Shown here in pieces: positions 26,025 to 33,966 of a DNA stretch of 57,704 nucleotides (its first letter is position 1; every line of letters begins with the position of its first letter). The stretch lies in NCBI GenBank assembly GCA_937993755.1, contig CALKMA010000025.1:1-57704 (forward strand), in the 5' to 3' direction. The DNA comes from HGM13233 sp900762805 (GTDB lineage: Bacteria > Bacillota > Clostridia > Oscillospirales > Ruminococcaceae). The notes beneath the pieces were generated by a model. The model had not been told where the DNA came from. It was given only the letters and a program-made list of their open reading frames with translations, and did not search any database. The translations under genes and the position numbers were made by a program.

Positions 26025-27443
26025 TCAAAGCTCCTCGCCGTTGGTTTCGATGACATGCTTATACCAATAAAAGCTGTCCTTCCGGGTGCGGGCGCAGGTG
26101 CCGTTGCCCTCATCGTCGAGATCGACATAAATAAGGCCGTAGCGCTTTTTCATTTCGGACGAGCCGCAGCTCACGATATCCATGGGCGACCACATGGTAT
26201 AGGCAATAAGATCAACGCCGTCGCGGACGGCCTCCTTCATCTGCGCGATATGGTCGCGGAGATAGTCGATGCGGTAGGAGTCGTGGATCGATCCGTCAGG
26301 CTCGACGGTATCGGCAGCACCGAGGCCGTTTTCAAGCACCATGATGGGACAGCGGTAACGGTCATAATACAAATTAAGTGCCGTCCGAAAACCAACGGGA
26401 TCGATGGGCCATCCCCAATCGCTGGCAGAAATATAAGGATTTCGAGTGAAATCATAGCCAAACAGGTTGTTTTTTTCTGCCGATATTGCCACCGTCATAT
26501 AATAGCTGAAGCTCATAAAATCCATGGTATACTTCTTGAGCAGCTCGGCATCCTCCGGCTCGAAATCCAAATGGATACCGTTATCCTCGAACGCCCTAAG
26601 AGCGAATCGGGGATATTCTCCCCAGATGGCAACATCCGAGCATAAGTATTCCATCTTGTTCTTGAACACGGCAAGGCTCACGTCTTCCGGCTTACAGGTG
26701 GCTGGATAGGTCGTTTTGTCGCACAGCATAACACCGAGTTTACAATCCGGGGCATACTTCAGCGCAATCTTCTTCGCCAGCGCCTGTGCAAGGAGTTGAT
26801 GATGAACAGCCTGATAGGTGGCTGATAGCTCTTTCTCTTCGGGCTTTTTCAAAAATCCCAATGAGTAAAAATCAAGCAGGTTGATTTGGTTAAAGGGAAT
26901 CCAATATTTTACCTTATTCGCATACCGAGCAAAAACTGTCTCGCAGTAACGTTTCCAAAACGCAATGGTCTTTCGATTGAGCCAGCCGTCATATTTCAGC
27001 ACCAGATTGACCGGCATCTCATAGTGCGAGAGCGTCACGATCGGTTCGATACCGTATTTACGGCATTCATCAAACAGGTCATCATAAAATTTCAGCCCTG
27101 CCTCGTTGGGCTGCTCATCGTCCCCGTTCGGGAAGATGCGCGCCCACGCAATGCTGGTGCGGAAGCAACCGAAGCCCATCTCAGCCATCAGGGCGATATC
27201 TTCCTTATAGCGGTGGTAAAAATCAACGCCGCGGCGCTTGGGGTAATTTACACCCGCAACCGTATGCAAGCTCTCGCGTTCATTGGAAATGGTTGCGTTC
27301 TCCTTTTTGTCATCCAGCATGACATTGAAATCGGCAACCGATGCACCTTTGCCATCCTCATTCCATGCGCCTTCGGCCTGCAAAGCTGCAATAGCTCCTC
27401 CCCAAAGGAAATTTTCAGGAAATCCGTGTCTCACTTGATACAT
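26025..27443 (-). CDS. GH1 6-phospho-beta-glycosidase with Gln at the acid/base position
   Basis: A 472-residue cytoplasmic GH1 (beta/alpha)8-barrel enzyme that would cleave phosphorylated beta-glucosides delivered by the adjacent PTS. N-terminus FLWGGAIAALQAEGAWNEDG; nucleophile E371 in MVLENGLGAAD; the phosphate-binding loop SSEMKKRYGLIYVD is typical of 6-phospho enzymes. The acid/base motif, normally N-E-P or N-E-I, reads FNQIN: codon 186 is CAA (Gln), at 26888-26886. Plant myrosinases carry the same Glu-to-Gln change and act on thioglucosides with good leaving groups. ATG 27443 has GGAGGT 7 nt upstream; a TTG two codons earlier is too close. It is the last gene of the operon. Confidence 0.9.
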   Translation of the reverse strand: MYQVRHGFPENFLWGGAIAALQAEGAWNEDGKGASVADFNVMLDDKKENATISNERESLHTVAGVNYPKRRGVDFYHRYKEDIALMAEMGFGCFRTSIAWARIFPNGDDEQPNEAGLKFYDDLFDECRKYGIEPIVTLSHYEMPVNLVLKYDGWLNRKTIAFWKRYCETVFARYANKVKYWIPFNQINLLDFYSLGFLKKPEEKELSATYQAVHHQLLAQALAKKIALKYAPDCKLGVMLCDKTTYPATCKPEDVSLAVFKNKMEYLCSDVAIWGEYPRFALRAFEDNGIHLDFEPEDAELLKKYTMDFMSFSYYMTVAISAEKNNLFGYDFTRNPYISASDWGWPIDPVGFRTALNLYYDRYRCPIMVLENGLGAADTVEPDGSIHDSYRIDYLRDHIAQMKEAVRDGVDLIAYTMWSPMDIVSCGSSEMKKRYGLIYVDLDDEGNGTCARTRKDSFYWYKHVIETNGEEL

Positions 27444-27514
27444 AGACAATACCTCCGTTGAGAATAGGGCAGAGCCGGCAAAAGCCGATTTCTGCCCTTT
27501 TAATTTATTAAGAA

Positions 27515-28747
27515 CTATGCAGCCAGTTCGCCGTCTTCAATCATAACTTTTTTCTCATATGCTTTGAAAAACGGATAATAGATCAAGAAGTCAAGTCCGA
27601 TAATAGCAAGCGACAGCAGTACACCCGGAATACCGCCGACAAAGAAGGCGATAATGGGCAGCGGAATGTACCAAAGGCCCCAAACAACGTGCGGTGCCAT
27701 GACCAACCCCAAAGAAATAGCCAGCCATGTTGCCGTAACATTGACAATGGTGGTCAGCAGAGCAGGGATCATCAGGATGGGGTTCCACACGACATTGCCG
27801 AAGATGATCGGCTCATTGATATTCATCAGGCTGGGCACAATAAACGCCTTGCCAAGCGTGCGCAGGCGCTTGGATTTGGAGAACAGAAAATAAAAGTTGA
27901 GCGCCAGTGTGTTTCCCTGCCCGCCGGGCATAAGATAGGCAGCATCAGTACCGGCAAGCTTGTACGGCATAACGGTAATGCACTTGCCCCACGCGGCAAT
28001 GTTGGCGGCAATAGCCGTGTTCCAAAGAGCAGAAAACGGATAAAACACCCATGTGGAAACGCCAAAGGTATAGAACAGGGTTTGAATTAACTGCATCAGC
28101 AACACGCCGCCCAGTGAAATGCCAAGCACAACAACAGGATCAAATACTGAGGTCAGTACACTGAACATATCGATGTCGAGGAGATCGGTCAGCACCCAGC
28201 CGACCAGCATGACCGTCAGCATCGGCAGCAGCACATCGAACCACTCCTGGCAGAAATCCGGCATGGTAGAGTCTTCGCCAAACACACTGATCTTTTTAAA
28301 AAGATTGAATACAATGGCCACAAATAATCCTACAATGATAGCCACAAACATACCCATGGCACCGAAATTGTCAAAATTGAACAGATAACCGGCATCGGTG
28401 GCCTGCGGGCGGAGGAACATCAGATACAGGCCGAGGCCGGTAATGCCGCCCATGGTACTCTTTTTGATCTTGAGCTTTTCAAGAATGTTAAAGGGGATGA
28501 GATAGGCCATGACCAAGCCGGCAATGCCGAAGGTGAAGGAGCTGAGCGCCCCCATGCTGGGCAGACCCGGAATATACTCGCGAACGATATCATAGATAAC
28601 GACGACCGAGCTGACCAGTGTCAGCGGAACGATCTTCATAATTCCGGCCTGCAGGCCGGATATCCATGGGATCTCTGTGAATTTCTGAACATTGGGCGTG
28701 AGCTTGTTGTTCATGAAATTCATGGTCTTATCCATAAATTTACTCAT
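27515..28747 (-). CDS. celB: PTS EIIC, lactose/cellobiose family
   Basis: A 410-residue membrane channel subunit with about ten hydrophobic segments. The family's substrate-site signature NINEPIIFG lies around residue 300, and AYLMPGGQGNTLALNFYF precedes it. It moves the sugar across the membrane while EIIB phosphorylates it. It lies between celA (30 nt upstream) and the GH1 gene (71 nt downstream). Substrate is a beta-glucoside by family; the exact sugar is not evident. Confidence 0.93.
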   Translation of the reverse strand: MSKFMDKTMNFMNNKLTPNVQKFTEIPWISGLQAGIMKIVPLTLVSSVVVIYDIVREYIPGLPSMGALSSFTFGIAGLVMAYLIPFNILEKLKIKKSTMGGITGLGLYLMFLRPQATDAGYLFNFDNFGAMGMFVAIIVGLFVAIVFNLFKKISVFGEDSTMPDFCQEWFDVLLPMLTVMLVGWVLTDLLDIDMFSVLTSVFDPVVVLGISLGGVLLMQLIQTLFYTFGVSTWVFYPFSALWNTAIAANIAAWGKCITVMPYKLAGTDAAYLMPGGQGNTLALNFYFLFSKSKRLRTLGKAFIVPSLMNINEPIIFGNVVWNPILMIPALLTTIVNVTATWLAISLGLVMAPHVVWGLWYIPLPIIAFFVGGIPGVLLSLAIIGLDFLIYYPFFKAYEKKVMIEDGELAA

Positions 28748-28777
28748 GACTGTTGATCTTCCTTTCAGAATAACTGT

Positions 28778-29107
28778 TTACTTGTCTGTGGACGAACGGC
28801 ATGCGGCAACCGCCTCAACAGCATCCTTAAAGATGCCTTCGCCGTCCAACATGGCATATTTCTTTTGCTCAATGAGACACACGGGAATATTTTTTCCTGC
28901 CAGCTCACGCTTTTCCGCCTCGAACTTATACTGAAGATGAGGGCCGAGCATCAGGACATCATAATCCTCCGCGTAGTTCATGATCTCCGGGTCGGCCACG
29001 GCCTTGACTTCTGCCGCAATACCCTGCTTTTTGGCATACTTGCGCATAGCGGAAGCCATAAAGCCGCTTGAAATCCCCGATCCGCACGCCAAAAGGATCT
29101 TATACAT
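28778..29107 (-). CDS. celA: PTS EIIB, lactose/cellobiose family
   Basis: A 109-residue cytoplasmic phosphotransfer protein. The active cysteine is C8 in LLACGSGISSGFMA, followed by the usual Rossmann-like fold with VLMLGPHLQYKFEAEK. It takes phosphate from EIIA (H77 of the adjacent gene) and gives it to the incoming sugar. It starts 10 nt after the celC stop behind a GGAGGTACC-type site. Confidence 0.93.
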   Translation of the reverse strand: MYKILLACGSGISSGFMASAMRKYAKKQGIAAEVKAVADPEIMNYAEDYDVLMLGPHLQYKFEAEKRELAGKNIPVCLIEQKKYAMLDGEGIFKDAVEAVAACRSSTDK

Positions 29108-29117
29108 ACGGTACCTC

Positions 29118-29462
29118 CTATTCTTCCTCAGGTTGGCGGATAAAGCCCCTGTCGAAGTAAGCGGAAAAGATACGGCACAGCTTTTTGGCTATGTTGATCT
29201 CGCTGCTTATCGTCATCAGGGTATCCTGCGCATGAGAAAACAAAACCGAATACTCGGCGTGCTCCTGCTTCATAGCGTCCTGCAGCACCGCCGTGTGTAC
29301 ATGGTGCGCGCCAAGGATTGCTTCGTCGGCCTCGGCCAGCAGCTTTCCGGCCTCGGCAAAGTCAGCCTGCTCAATGGCGTCCAGTGCTTTCATACATGCC
29401 GTCCTTGCATTGCCGGACTGCACGATGATCTGCATGGCGCTGTCAATCAGATGTTCATCCAT
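29118..29462 (-). CDS. celC: PTS EIIA, lactose/cellobiose family
   Basis: A 114-residue helical-bundle protein. The phospho-histidine is H77 in FSHAQDTLM; the usual trimer-forming helices NARTACMKALDAI and FAEAGKLLAEADEAI precede it. It passes phosphate from HPr (the ptsH gene lies 8 kb away in this window) to EIIB. It is the first gene of the operon, with AGGAGG before ATG 29462, and is divergent from the LicR-like activator. Confidence 0.93.
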   Translation of the reverse strand: MDEHLIDSAMQIIVQSGNARTACMKALDAIEQADFAEAGKLLAEADEAILGAHHVHTAVLQDAMKQEHAEYSVLFSHAQDTLMTISSEINIAKKLCRIFSAYFDRGFIRQPEEE

Positions 29463-29718
29463 AGCAACACCTCCTAATTTGTTTTCAAGGGTTTGTTTGT
29501 GAAAAGCTTTTCTACGCTCCCATTATCCCGCATTTTCTTGTGCAGCTCCACCAAAAATTTGCCGTAGACCTCTGCAATTTTTTGGGTGACTTTCCGCCCG
29601 CCCTCATATAGAATAAAATAGGAAAGTGGGATATTACAGCTGAACAGCTGAACGGCCGCCGCCTTTTGCCGCGGCCGGCGGCAATTTCTTGAAACAGGCA
29701 GCCAAGCGGGGTGATATC

Positions 29719-31638
29719 ATGAAATTTCAAAAGGATCAGGCGCGCATCGTGCGCACGCTGTGCGAAAAGCACGTGATGACGGCAGCCGGCCTGTCGGAGC
29801 AGCTGGGTATTTCGGTGCGCACCATCCGCACGCTTGTGCGCGAGATCAATGAGCTGTTTCCCGACGCTATCCTCTCCTCGCCGGAGGGCTATGCCGTCGC
29901 CCGCGAACGCATCGACGAGCTGACGGCCTGCGGCGTCGCCGACATCCCCCAGAATTCCGATGAACGTATGCTTTACATTGCCAACCAGCTCGTCCACCGC
30001 GAAGGGGACGCGCTCGACCTCTACGACCTGTGTGAGGAGCTGTTCGTCGGCCTTTCGACGCTCAATATCGACCTGCAGAAGCTGCGCCGCCGGCTGGCCG
30101 AATATGACCTGCGGCTGGTCACCAAATCGGACGCGATCCGCATCGACGGCAGCGAAAAGAACATGAGAAAGTTCATCTCCTCGCTGCTTTACGAGGAATC
30201 CAACGTCAACTTTGTTGACCTGGCCTCACTGCAGAACAAGTTCCCCGACATCGATATGGCCTTTATCCGCAACACGGCGCTCGTCGTATTCAAGCGGCAC
30301 GGCTATTATATCAACGATTTTTCACTTATCAATCTGGTGCTGCACATTGCCATCTCGATCGACCGCATCCGGCGCGGCAACATCAGCACGCAGGCCATTG
30401 CCCAGAATCAGGCTGTGCTGGCGCTGCCCGAATACGCAATGACGCGGGAGATCGTTGACCAGCTGGAAAGCCATTTTTCGGTGGCCTACAACGGCATGGA
30501 GACGTATGAAATGACGCTGCTGGTGCTGTCGCGCACCTCAGCGGTGCATTACGGCACCGTTGACGCCTCGCACGTCGAGCAGTATATCGACAAGGGCTGC
30601 CTCGGCATCACCAACCAGATCATCGACCGCCTGCAGGAGCTTTACGACGTCAATTTTTCGGAGCGCGACTTCGTGGTGCGCTTTTCCATCCATTTGCAGG
30701 ACCTTTTTATCCGCTCGCAGAACAACTATTTCAGCAGAAATCCGCTGACGCAAAGCATTAAAACCTCCTGTCCCTTCCTCTATGATATGGCCGTTTCGGT
30801 GGCGGCGATCCTCAAGAGCAATTACGGCATCGCCATTAACGACGACGAGATCGCTTATGTGGCCGTCCATCTCGGCAGTATGCTGGAGGAGCAGCGCAGC
30901 TTGCAGTCGCGCATCACGGCGGCGCTCTACTGCCCCAATTATTACAATATCGTGCAGACGCTGACCGACGAGCTGACCCGCCGCTACGGCAACAAGCTGC
31001 TGGTTTCGCGCATCTTCACGAGCGAGAACCAGATCGAGCAGCTCAGCGATATCGACCTCATCATCACGGTCATCCCGCTCAGCCGCATCGTCGCCACGCC
31101 CTTTATCCAGATACAGCCATTCCTGACCGACCGCGACCGCTCCAATCTCAACGAAACCATCGAGCTGATCGAGCAGCGCAAAAAGCACGAGCAGCTCAGC
31201 TTCTATCTGCACAAGCTGTTCAAGCCGGAACTGTTCGAGCGGGTACCCGGCTTTTCCGGCCCGGAAGAATGCATCGAATTCATGGTGAACGGCAATATCG
31301 CCCACGGTTACACGGCCGACAATTTCCTTGGATGCGTGCTCGACCGCGAGAAGATGTCGAGCACGGCGCTGGGCAGCTTCGCCATGCCGCATTCCATCCT
31401 GATGAACGCCAGCCGCACCGCCTTTCATGTGCTCATCAGTGAAAAGGCCATCCCGTGGGGCGGCAACCATGTCAAGCTGGTCATCCTTATGTGCTTCAAT
31501 AAGAACGAACGGCACATCTTCAACCTGATTTTCGAACCGCTTATCGAGGTGCTCAACGAGCGCGAGTGCGTCAAAAAGCTGTGCGCCGCCAAGACCTATG
31601 ACGACTTTATCGCCGTGCTTGAGCGCATGATGAAGTAA
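29719..31638 (+). CDS. PRD-containing transcriptional activator, LicR/MtlR type
   Basis: A 639-residue PTS-controlled activator. It has an N-terminal helix-turn-helix (LCEKHVMTAAGLSEQLGISV) and a second DNA-binding region, two PTS regulation domains (about 150-260 and 270-380), an EIIB-like segment near 390-470 and an EIIA-like domain at the end with H558 in FAMPHSIL. PTS proteins phosphorylate these domains to report sugar availability and energy status. ATG 29719 follows GGGGTGATATC; an upstream TTG in frame is less likely. It is divergent from celCAB-GH1, so it very probably activates that operon. The 256-bp intergenic region has the direct repeat CAGCTGAACAGCTGAAC near 29638-29654. Confidence 0.9.
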   Translation: MKFQKDQARIVRTLCEKHVMTAAGLSEQLGISVRTIRTLVREINELFPDAILSSPEGYAVARERIDELTACGVADIPQNSDERMLYIANQLVHREGDALDLYDLCEELFVGLSTLNIDLQKLRRRLAEYDLRLVTKSDAIRIDGSEKNMRKFISSLLYEESNVNFVDLASLQNKFPDIDMAFIRNTALVVFKRHGYYINDFSLINLVLHIAISIDRIRRGNISTQAIAQNQAVLALPEYAMTREIVDQLESHFSVAYNGMETYEMTLLVLSRTSAVHYGTVDASHVEQYIDKGCLGITNQIIDRLQELYDVNFSERDFVVRFSIHLQDLFIRSQNNYFSRNPLTQSIKTSCPFLYDMAVSVAAILKSNYGIAINDDEIAYVAVHLGSMLEEQRSLQSRITAALYCPNYYNIVQTLTDELTRRYGNKLLVSRIFTSENQIEQLSDIDLIITVIPLSRIVATPFIQIQPFLTDRDRSNLNETIELIEQRKKHEQLSFYLHKLFKPELFERVPGFSGPEECIEFMVNGNIAHGYTADNFLGCVLDREKMSSTALGSFAMPHSILMNASRTAFHVLISEKAIPWGGNHVKLVILMCFNKNERHIFNLIFEPLIEVLNERECVKKLCAAKTYDDFIAVLERMMK

Positions 31639-32150
31639 CGGGAGACCGGCCTTGAAGCAGCGCGAGCGAAAGCCCGTCCGCGCGGCGGCACGCGAAGGAT
31701 AAAGGCGGCCTGAGCCGGGCAGAGCGCCGTGCAAAGAGCTGTGCGGAGCGCGGAGAAGGCGCGCAAAAGACCCTGCGTGTGCGGGAAAACGAAAAAATAT
31801 GCGTTTGGCGCGCGGGGAGGATTTTTTCAAGAAGTCAGGAAAGCACAGAAAATGACTTTAATCATTTGCAGATCCACCCGGCAAAAGGCCGGATGCTTGA
31901 AGCGGCCAAAGCAGGCCGCTCCGCAGGGCGGGGATGGAATATGGGCGGCTCCCACCATATCATCCCTGCCCGTCACGCTCCATGCAGCAGGCATGGAGCG
32001 TTGTTTTTGTCGGCAGAGCTCAGATTATTCTGCCCTGCGGGGCCGCCGGTCAGAGTAGGCTTTCCGACGGCTGCTTTCGGGGCGGCCGGCTTATCCGACA
32101 GCGGGTGCAAAGCTCAAAAGCACGATTAGCCCAAATAAGCGCGGGGCGCC
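31639..32150. other. Gene-free stretch before a repeat array
   Basis: About 510 bp after the PRD activator with no supported gene; frames here are Arg/Gly-rich and lack ribosome-binding sites. I see no clear terminator for the activator. Confidence 0.4.
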
Positions 32151-32468
32151 ATTTCACTCCCCTATGACAGGCGGCAAATACGACCTTCGCGTTGTTCCGG
32201 CGGGGCGGGCGCTATTTCATTTCCCCGCTCCCGGCGGCAGGCATGACCTTTGCGTTGTCCTTACGGCGAAGGCGCAGATTTCATCTCCCTACGACAGGCG
32301 GCAAATATGACCTTTGCGTTGTCCCGGCGGGGTAGGCACCATTTCATTTCCCCACTCCCGGCGGCAGGCATGACCTTTGCGTTGTCCTTGCGGCGAAGGC
32401 GCAGATTTCATCTCCCTATGACAGGCGGCAAATACGACCTTTGCGTTGTCCCGGCGGAGCAGCCCTTC
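32151..32468. repeat. Tandem intergenic repeat, 63-64 bp units, five copies
   Basis: Units begin with ATTTCA at 32151, 32214, 32278, 32341 and 32405. Each contains CAGGCGGCAAATA or GGCGGCAGGCATG followed by GACCTTTGCGTTGTCC. Odd and even units resemble each other, giving a 127-bp higher-order period. A partial sixth unit decays after 32468. No spacers, no coding signal. Sequence is unrelated to the array at 6631-7005. Confidence 0.8.
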
Positions 32469-32533
32469 TCTCCCCCGCGGCAAGCGGCAAAACAGCCGTC
32501 TTGTCCGCCGTTTTACGAAAATTTCAAAAGAGC

Positions 32534-32580
32534 GTTGACAAGTTTACTTTGCTATGATAATAACAAGAAAACTTGTCAAC
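32534..32580 (+). promoter_or_regulatory. Promoter inside a 12-bp perfect inverted repeat
   Basis: GTTGACAAGTTT (32534-32545) and AAACTTGTCAAC (32569-32580) are perfect complements 23 nt apart. The left arm contains the -35 box TTGACA (32535-32540); a -10 candidate TAATAA lies at 32558-32563 after 17 nt. A dimeric repressor bound here would block the promoter. The Xre-type protein encoded just downstream is the natural candidate. Confidence 0.65.
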
Positions 32581-32595
32581 GATCGGAGGGCTATG

Positions 32596-32910
32596 ATGAA
32601 CAAAGAGGATATCCTTGCCAGAAGCAAGCAGGAAAACAAAAATGGAGACGAGAAGTATCTCCATGACCACCGGCTGAGCTTCGCCGTCGGCGGCAGCATG
32701 GCCATGCTTCTCGCCATTGTGCTGTCGTACACGGAGAAGGAGGTCTTTGGCCGCAGCAGCACCGCGCTTTGGATCGTATATTCCGGCACCGGCTTTTCCG
32801 TCGCGCTGGTCAATTTCATCCTTTCGCGCAAAAAATGGCTGCTGGTACCGCTGCTCGCCTTCGGCTGCACGATGATCGGGCTGACCGTGCTGTATGCCCT
32901 TGGCAGATAG
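32596..32910 (+). CDS. Small two/three-helix membrane protein paired with a Xre regulator
   Basis: A 104-residue protein. A charged N-terminus (MNKEDILARSKQENKNGDEK) precedes hydrophobic segments around residues 32-46, 56-74 and 80-100. It resembles the DUF6442-like family of small membrane proteins that occur next to short Xre regulators in Bacillota. Two ATGs are adjacent; 32596 is 6 nt from GGAGG, the earlier one only 3. The next gene starts 8 nt downstream. Function unknown; the pairing with a repressor suggests a stress- or bacteriocin-related module, which is only inference. Confidence 0.75.
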   Translation: MNKEDILARSKQENKNGDEKYLHDHRLSFAVGGSMAMLLAIVLSYTEKEVFGRSSTALWIVYSGTGFSVALVNFILSRKKWLLVPLLAFGCTMIGLTVLYALGR

Positions 32911-32918
32911 GGGCGCAC

Positions 32919-33128
32919 ATGAATCAGAGGCTCATCCTGAAAAACCGCCTGAAGCAGGCCCGCACCGAAAAGGGATTGTCGCAGGCGCAGCTGGCAGAGC
33001 TGGTCGGCGTTTCCCGCAATACCATCAGCTCGATTGAGACGGGGCAATTCAGCCCAACCGCCAAGCTCGCCCTGATCCTGTGCATCGCCCTCGAAAAACA
33101 GTTTGAGGAGCTGTTCTATTTCGACTGA
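32919..33128 (+). CDS. Short Xre-family transcriptional regulator
   Basis: A 69-residue single-domain helix-turn-helix protein: LKNRLKQARTEKGLSQAQLA, then ELVGVSRNTISSIETGQFSP and the C-terminal FEELFYFD typical of the short YozG-like regulators. It is co-transcribed with the small membrane protein and probably represses their promoter through the palindrome at 32534-32580. A ribosome-binding site (AGGGG) lies 8 nt before ATG 32919. Confidence 0.88.
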   Translation: MNQRLILKNRLKQARTEKGLSQAQLAELVGVSRNTISSIETGQFSPTAKLALILCIALEKQFEELFYFD

Positions 33129-33173
33129 GGTGTTTCGGGAAAACGCGCCGTTGAAAACACCGGCATTTGGCAC

Positions 33174-33202
33174 TTGCATCTTGCCGCCTTTTGCGATATA
33201 AT
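33174..33202 (+). promoter_or_regulatory. Promoter of tRNA-Leu(CAA)
   Basis: TTGCAT (33174-33179), 17-nt spacer, TATAAT (33197-33202), 16 nt before the mature tRNA. Confidence 0.8.
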
Positions 33203-33218
33203 ACAATCATTGCGAATA

Positions 33219-33305
33219 GCCGGTGTGATGGAATTGGCAGACGTGCTGGACTCAAAATCCAGTCCTGGCGACAGGGTGTGGGTTCGAACCCCACCACCGG
33301 CACCA
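33219..33305 (+). tRNA. tRNA-Leu, anticodon CAA
   Basis: An 87-nt type II tRNA with encoded CCA. The acceptor GCCGGTG pairs with CACCGGC. The anticodon stem CTGGA/TCCAG encloses CTCAAAA, giving anticodon CAA for UUG codons. The T-loop reads GGTTCGAACCC. Its position directly before the BREX island makes it the likely integration point of that island. Confidence 0.95.
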
Positions 33306-33308
33306 AAT

Positions 33309-33351
33309 AAGCACGGTAGTTTTGATACGAAACTACCGTGCTTCTCTTTTT
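33309..33351 (+). terminator. Terminator of tRNA-Leu(CAA)
   Basis: AAGCACGGTAGTTT (33309-33322) pairs perfectly with 33330-33343 (7-nt loop), then CTCTTTTT. Confidence 0.9.
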
Positions 33352-33415
33352 GCCTAAAACCGCTTAAGCGAAGGGCTTTTCTGCTTATATACCCTTTCAA
33401 TAAAGTTTCATTGTG

Positions 33416-33462
33416 CATTAAAAGTACCACCGCAGCGTAGTACTTTTAATGTTTTTTCTTTT
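33416..33462 (+). terminator. Second strong terminator at the island boundary
   Basis: CATTAAAAGTAC (33416-33427) pairs perfectly with 33440-33451, followed by TTTTTTCTTTT. No gene ends here, so it may be a relic of the integrated element. Confidence 0.75.
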
Positions 33463-33469
33463 ACCTCGA

Positions 33470-33555
33470 ACTCACGCTGAAACTTTTTCTGGCTGAAAAG
33501 TTTCAGCATCAGAAGCAATAGTTTCATTGTTTAATGCAAAAGTTTCGGCGTGAGT
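33470..33555. repeat. Nested inverted repeats AAAAGTTTC(A/G)GC
   Basis: ACTCACGCTGAAACTTTT (33470-33487) is repeated in inverted form at 33538-33555 with one mismatch, and a shorter inverted copy AAAAGTTTCAGC lies between them (33496-33507). The word AGTTTCATTGT also occurs twice (33405 and 33520 regions). The DNA is AT-rich, unlike the chromosome to the left. Confidence 0.7.
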
Positions 33556-33600
33556 TTTAATTTCGAATTACAGATAATGTTCCTCCGGGAGCAAGTTTAA

Positions 33601-33646
33601 CTCAAAAGAGGTTTTGTATAAAAATATATACAAAACCTCTTTTGAG
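33601..33646. repeat. 20-bp perfect inverted repeat with 6-nt loop
   Basis: CTCAAAAGAGGTTTTGTATA (33601-33620) and its exact complement (33627-33646) surround AAAATA. The stem could act as a terminator or as a protein-binding or recombination site at the edge of the island. No transposase or integrase gene adjoins it. Confidence 0.75.
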
Positions 33647-33711
33647 ATTATTGGAGCAGAAAAATTTAAAAGACTGGCTTTGCAAGTAGTTGTTGATGCA
33701 CATTCTATCAT

Positions 33712-33909
33712 TCAACAAAGTCTATCTGCTATCCCACATACAGTGTCAGCCGAGAATTCGCTTATAAACGTCTGTTCGAAGGTCCTTATTTTGGCAATGA
33801 ATTCCGCATAATCTGAATTTCCGTGTGGATTTTCAACCCGCGTTTCGTAGCAATGATAACAACACGCGGCATAACATTTTTCTTGTAGGTAGAACCTAGA
33901 TTCATGCAT
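33712..33909 (-). CDS. Possible small Cys/Tyr-rich protein or remnant
   Basis: A 65-codon frame beginning MHESRFYLQEKCYAACCYHC and ending GIADRLC. Its composition looks protein-like rather than random, but there is no ribosome-binding site and no family I recognise. It lies downstream of the cysteine desulfurase on the same strand. It could be the leftover of a gene from the island edge. Confidence 0.25.
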   Translation of the reverse strand: MHESRFYLQEKCYAACCYHCYETRVENPHGNSDYAEFIAKIRTFEQTFISEFSADTVCGIADRLC

Positions 33910-33966
33910 AATTTTAAATCGTCAGCATGTCATAGTTAAAAGGTTCTGACAAAATCAAAAGTACAA

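Noticed and set aside
31729..32129. Plus-strand frames after the PRD activator
   Set aside because: Overlapping frames of Arg/Gly/Ser-rich sequence without ribosome-binding sites, running into a tandem repeat.
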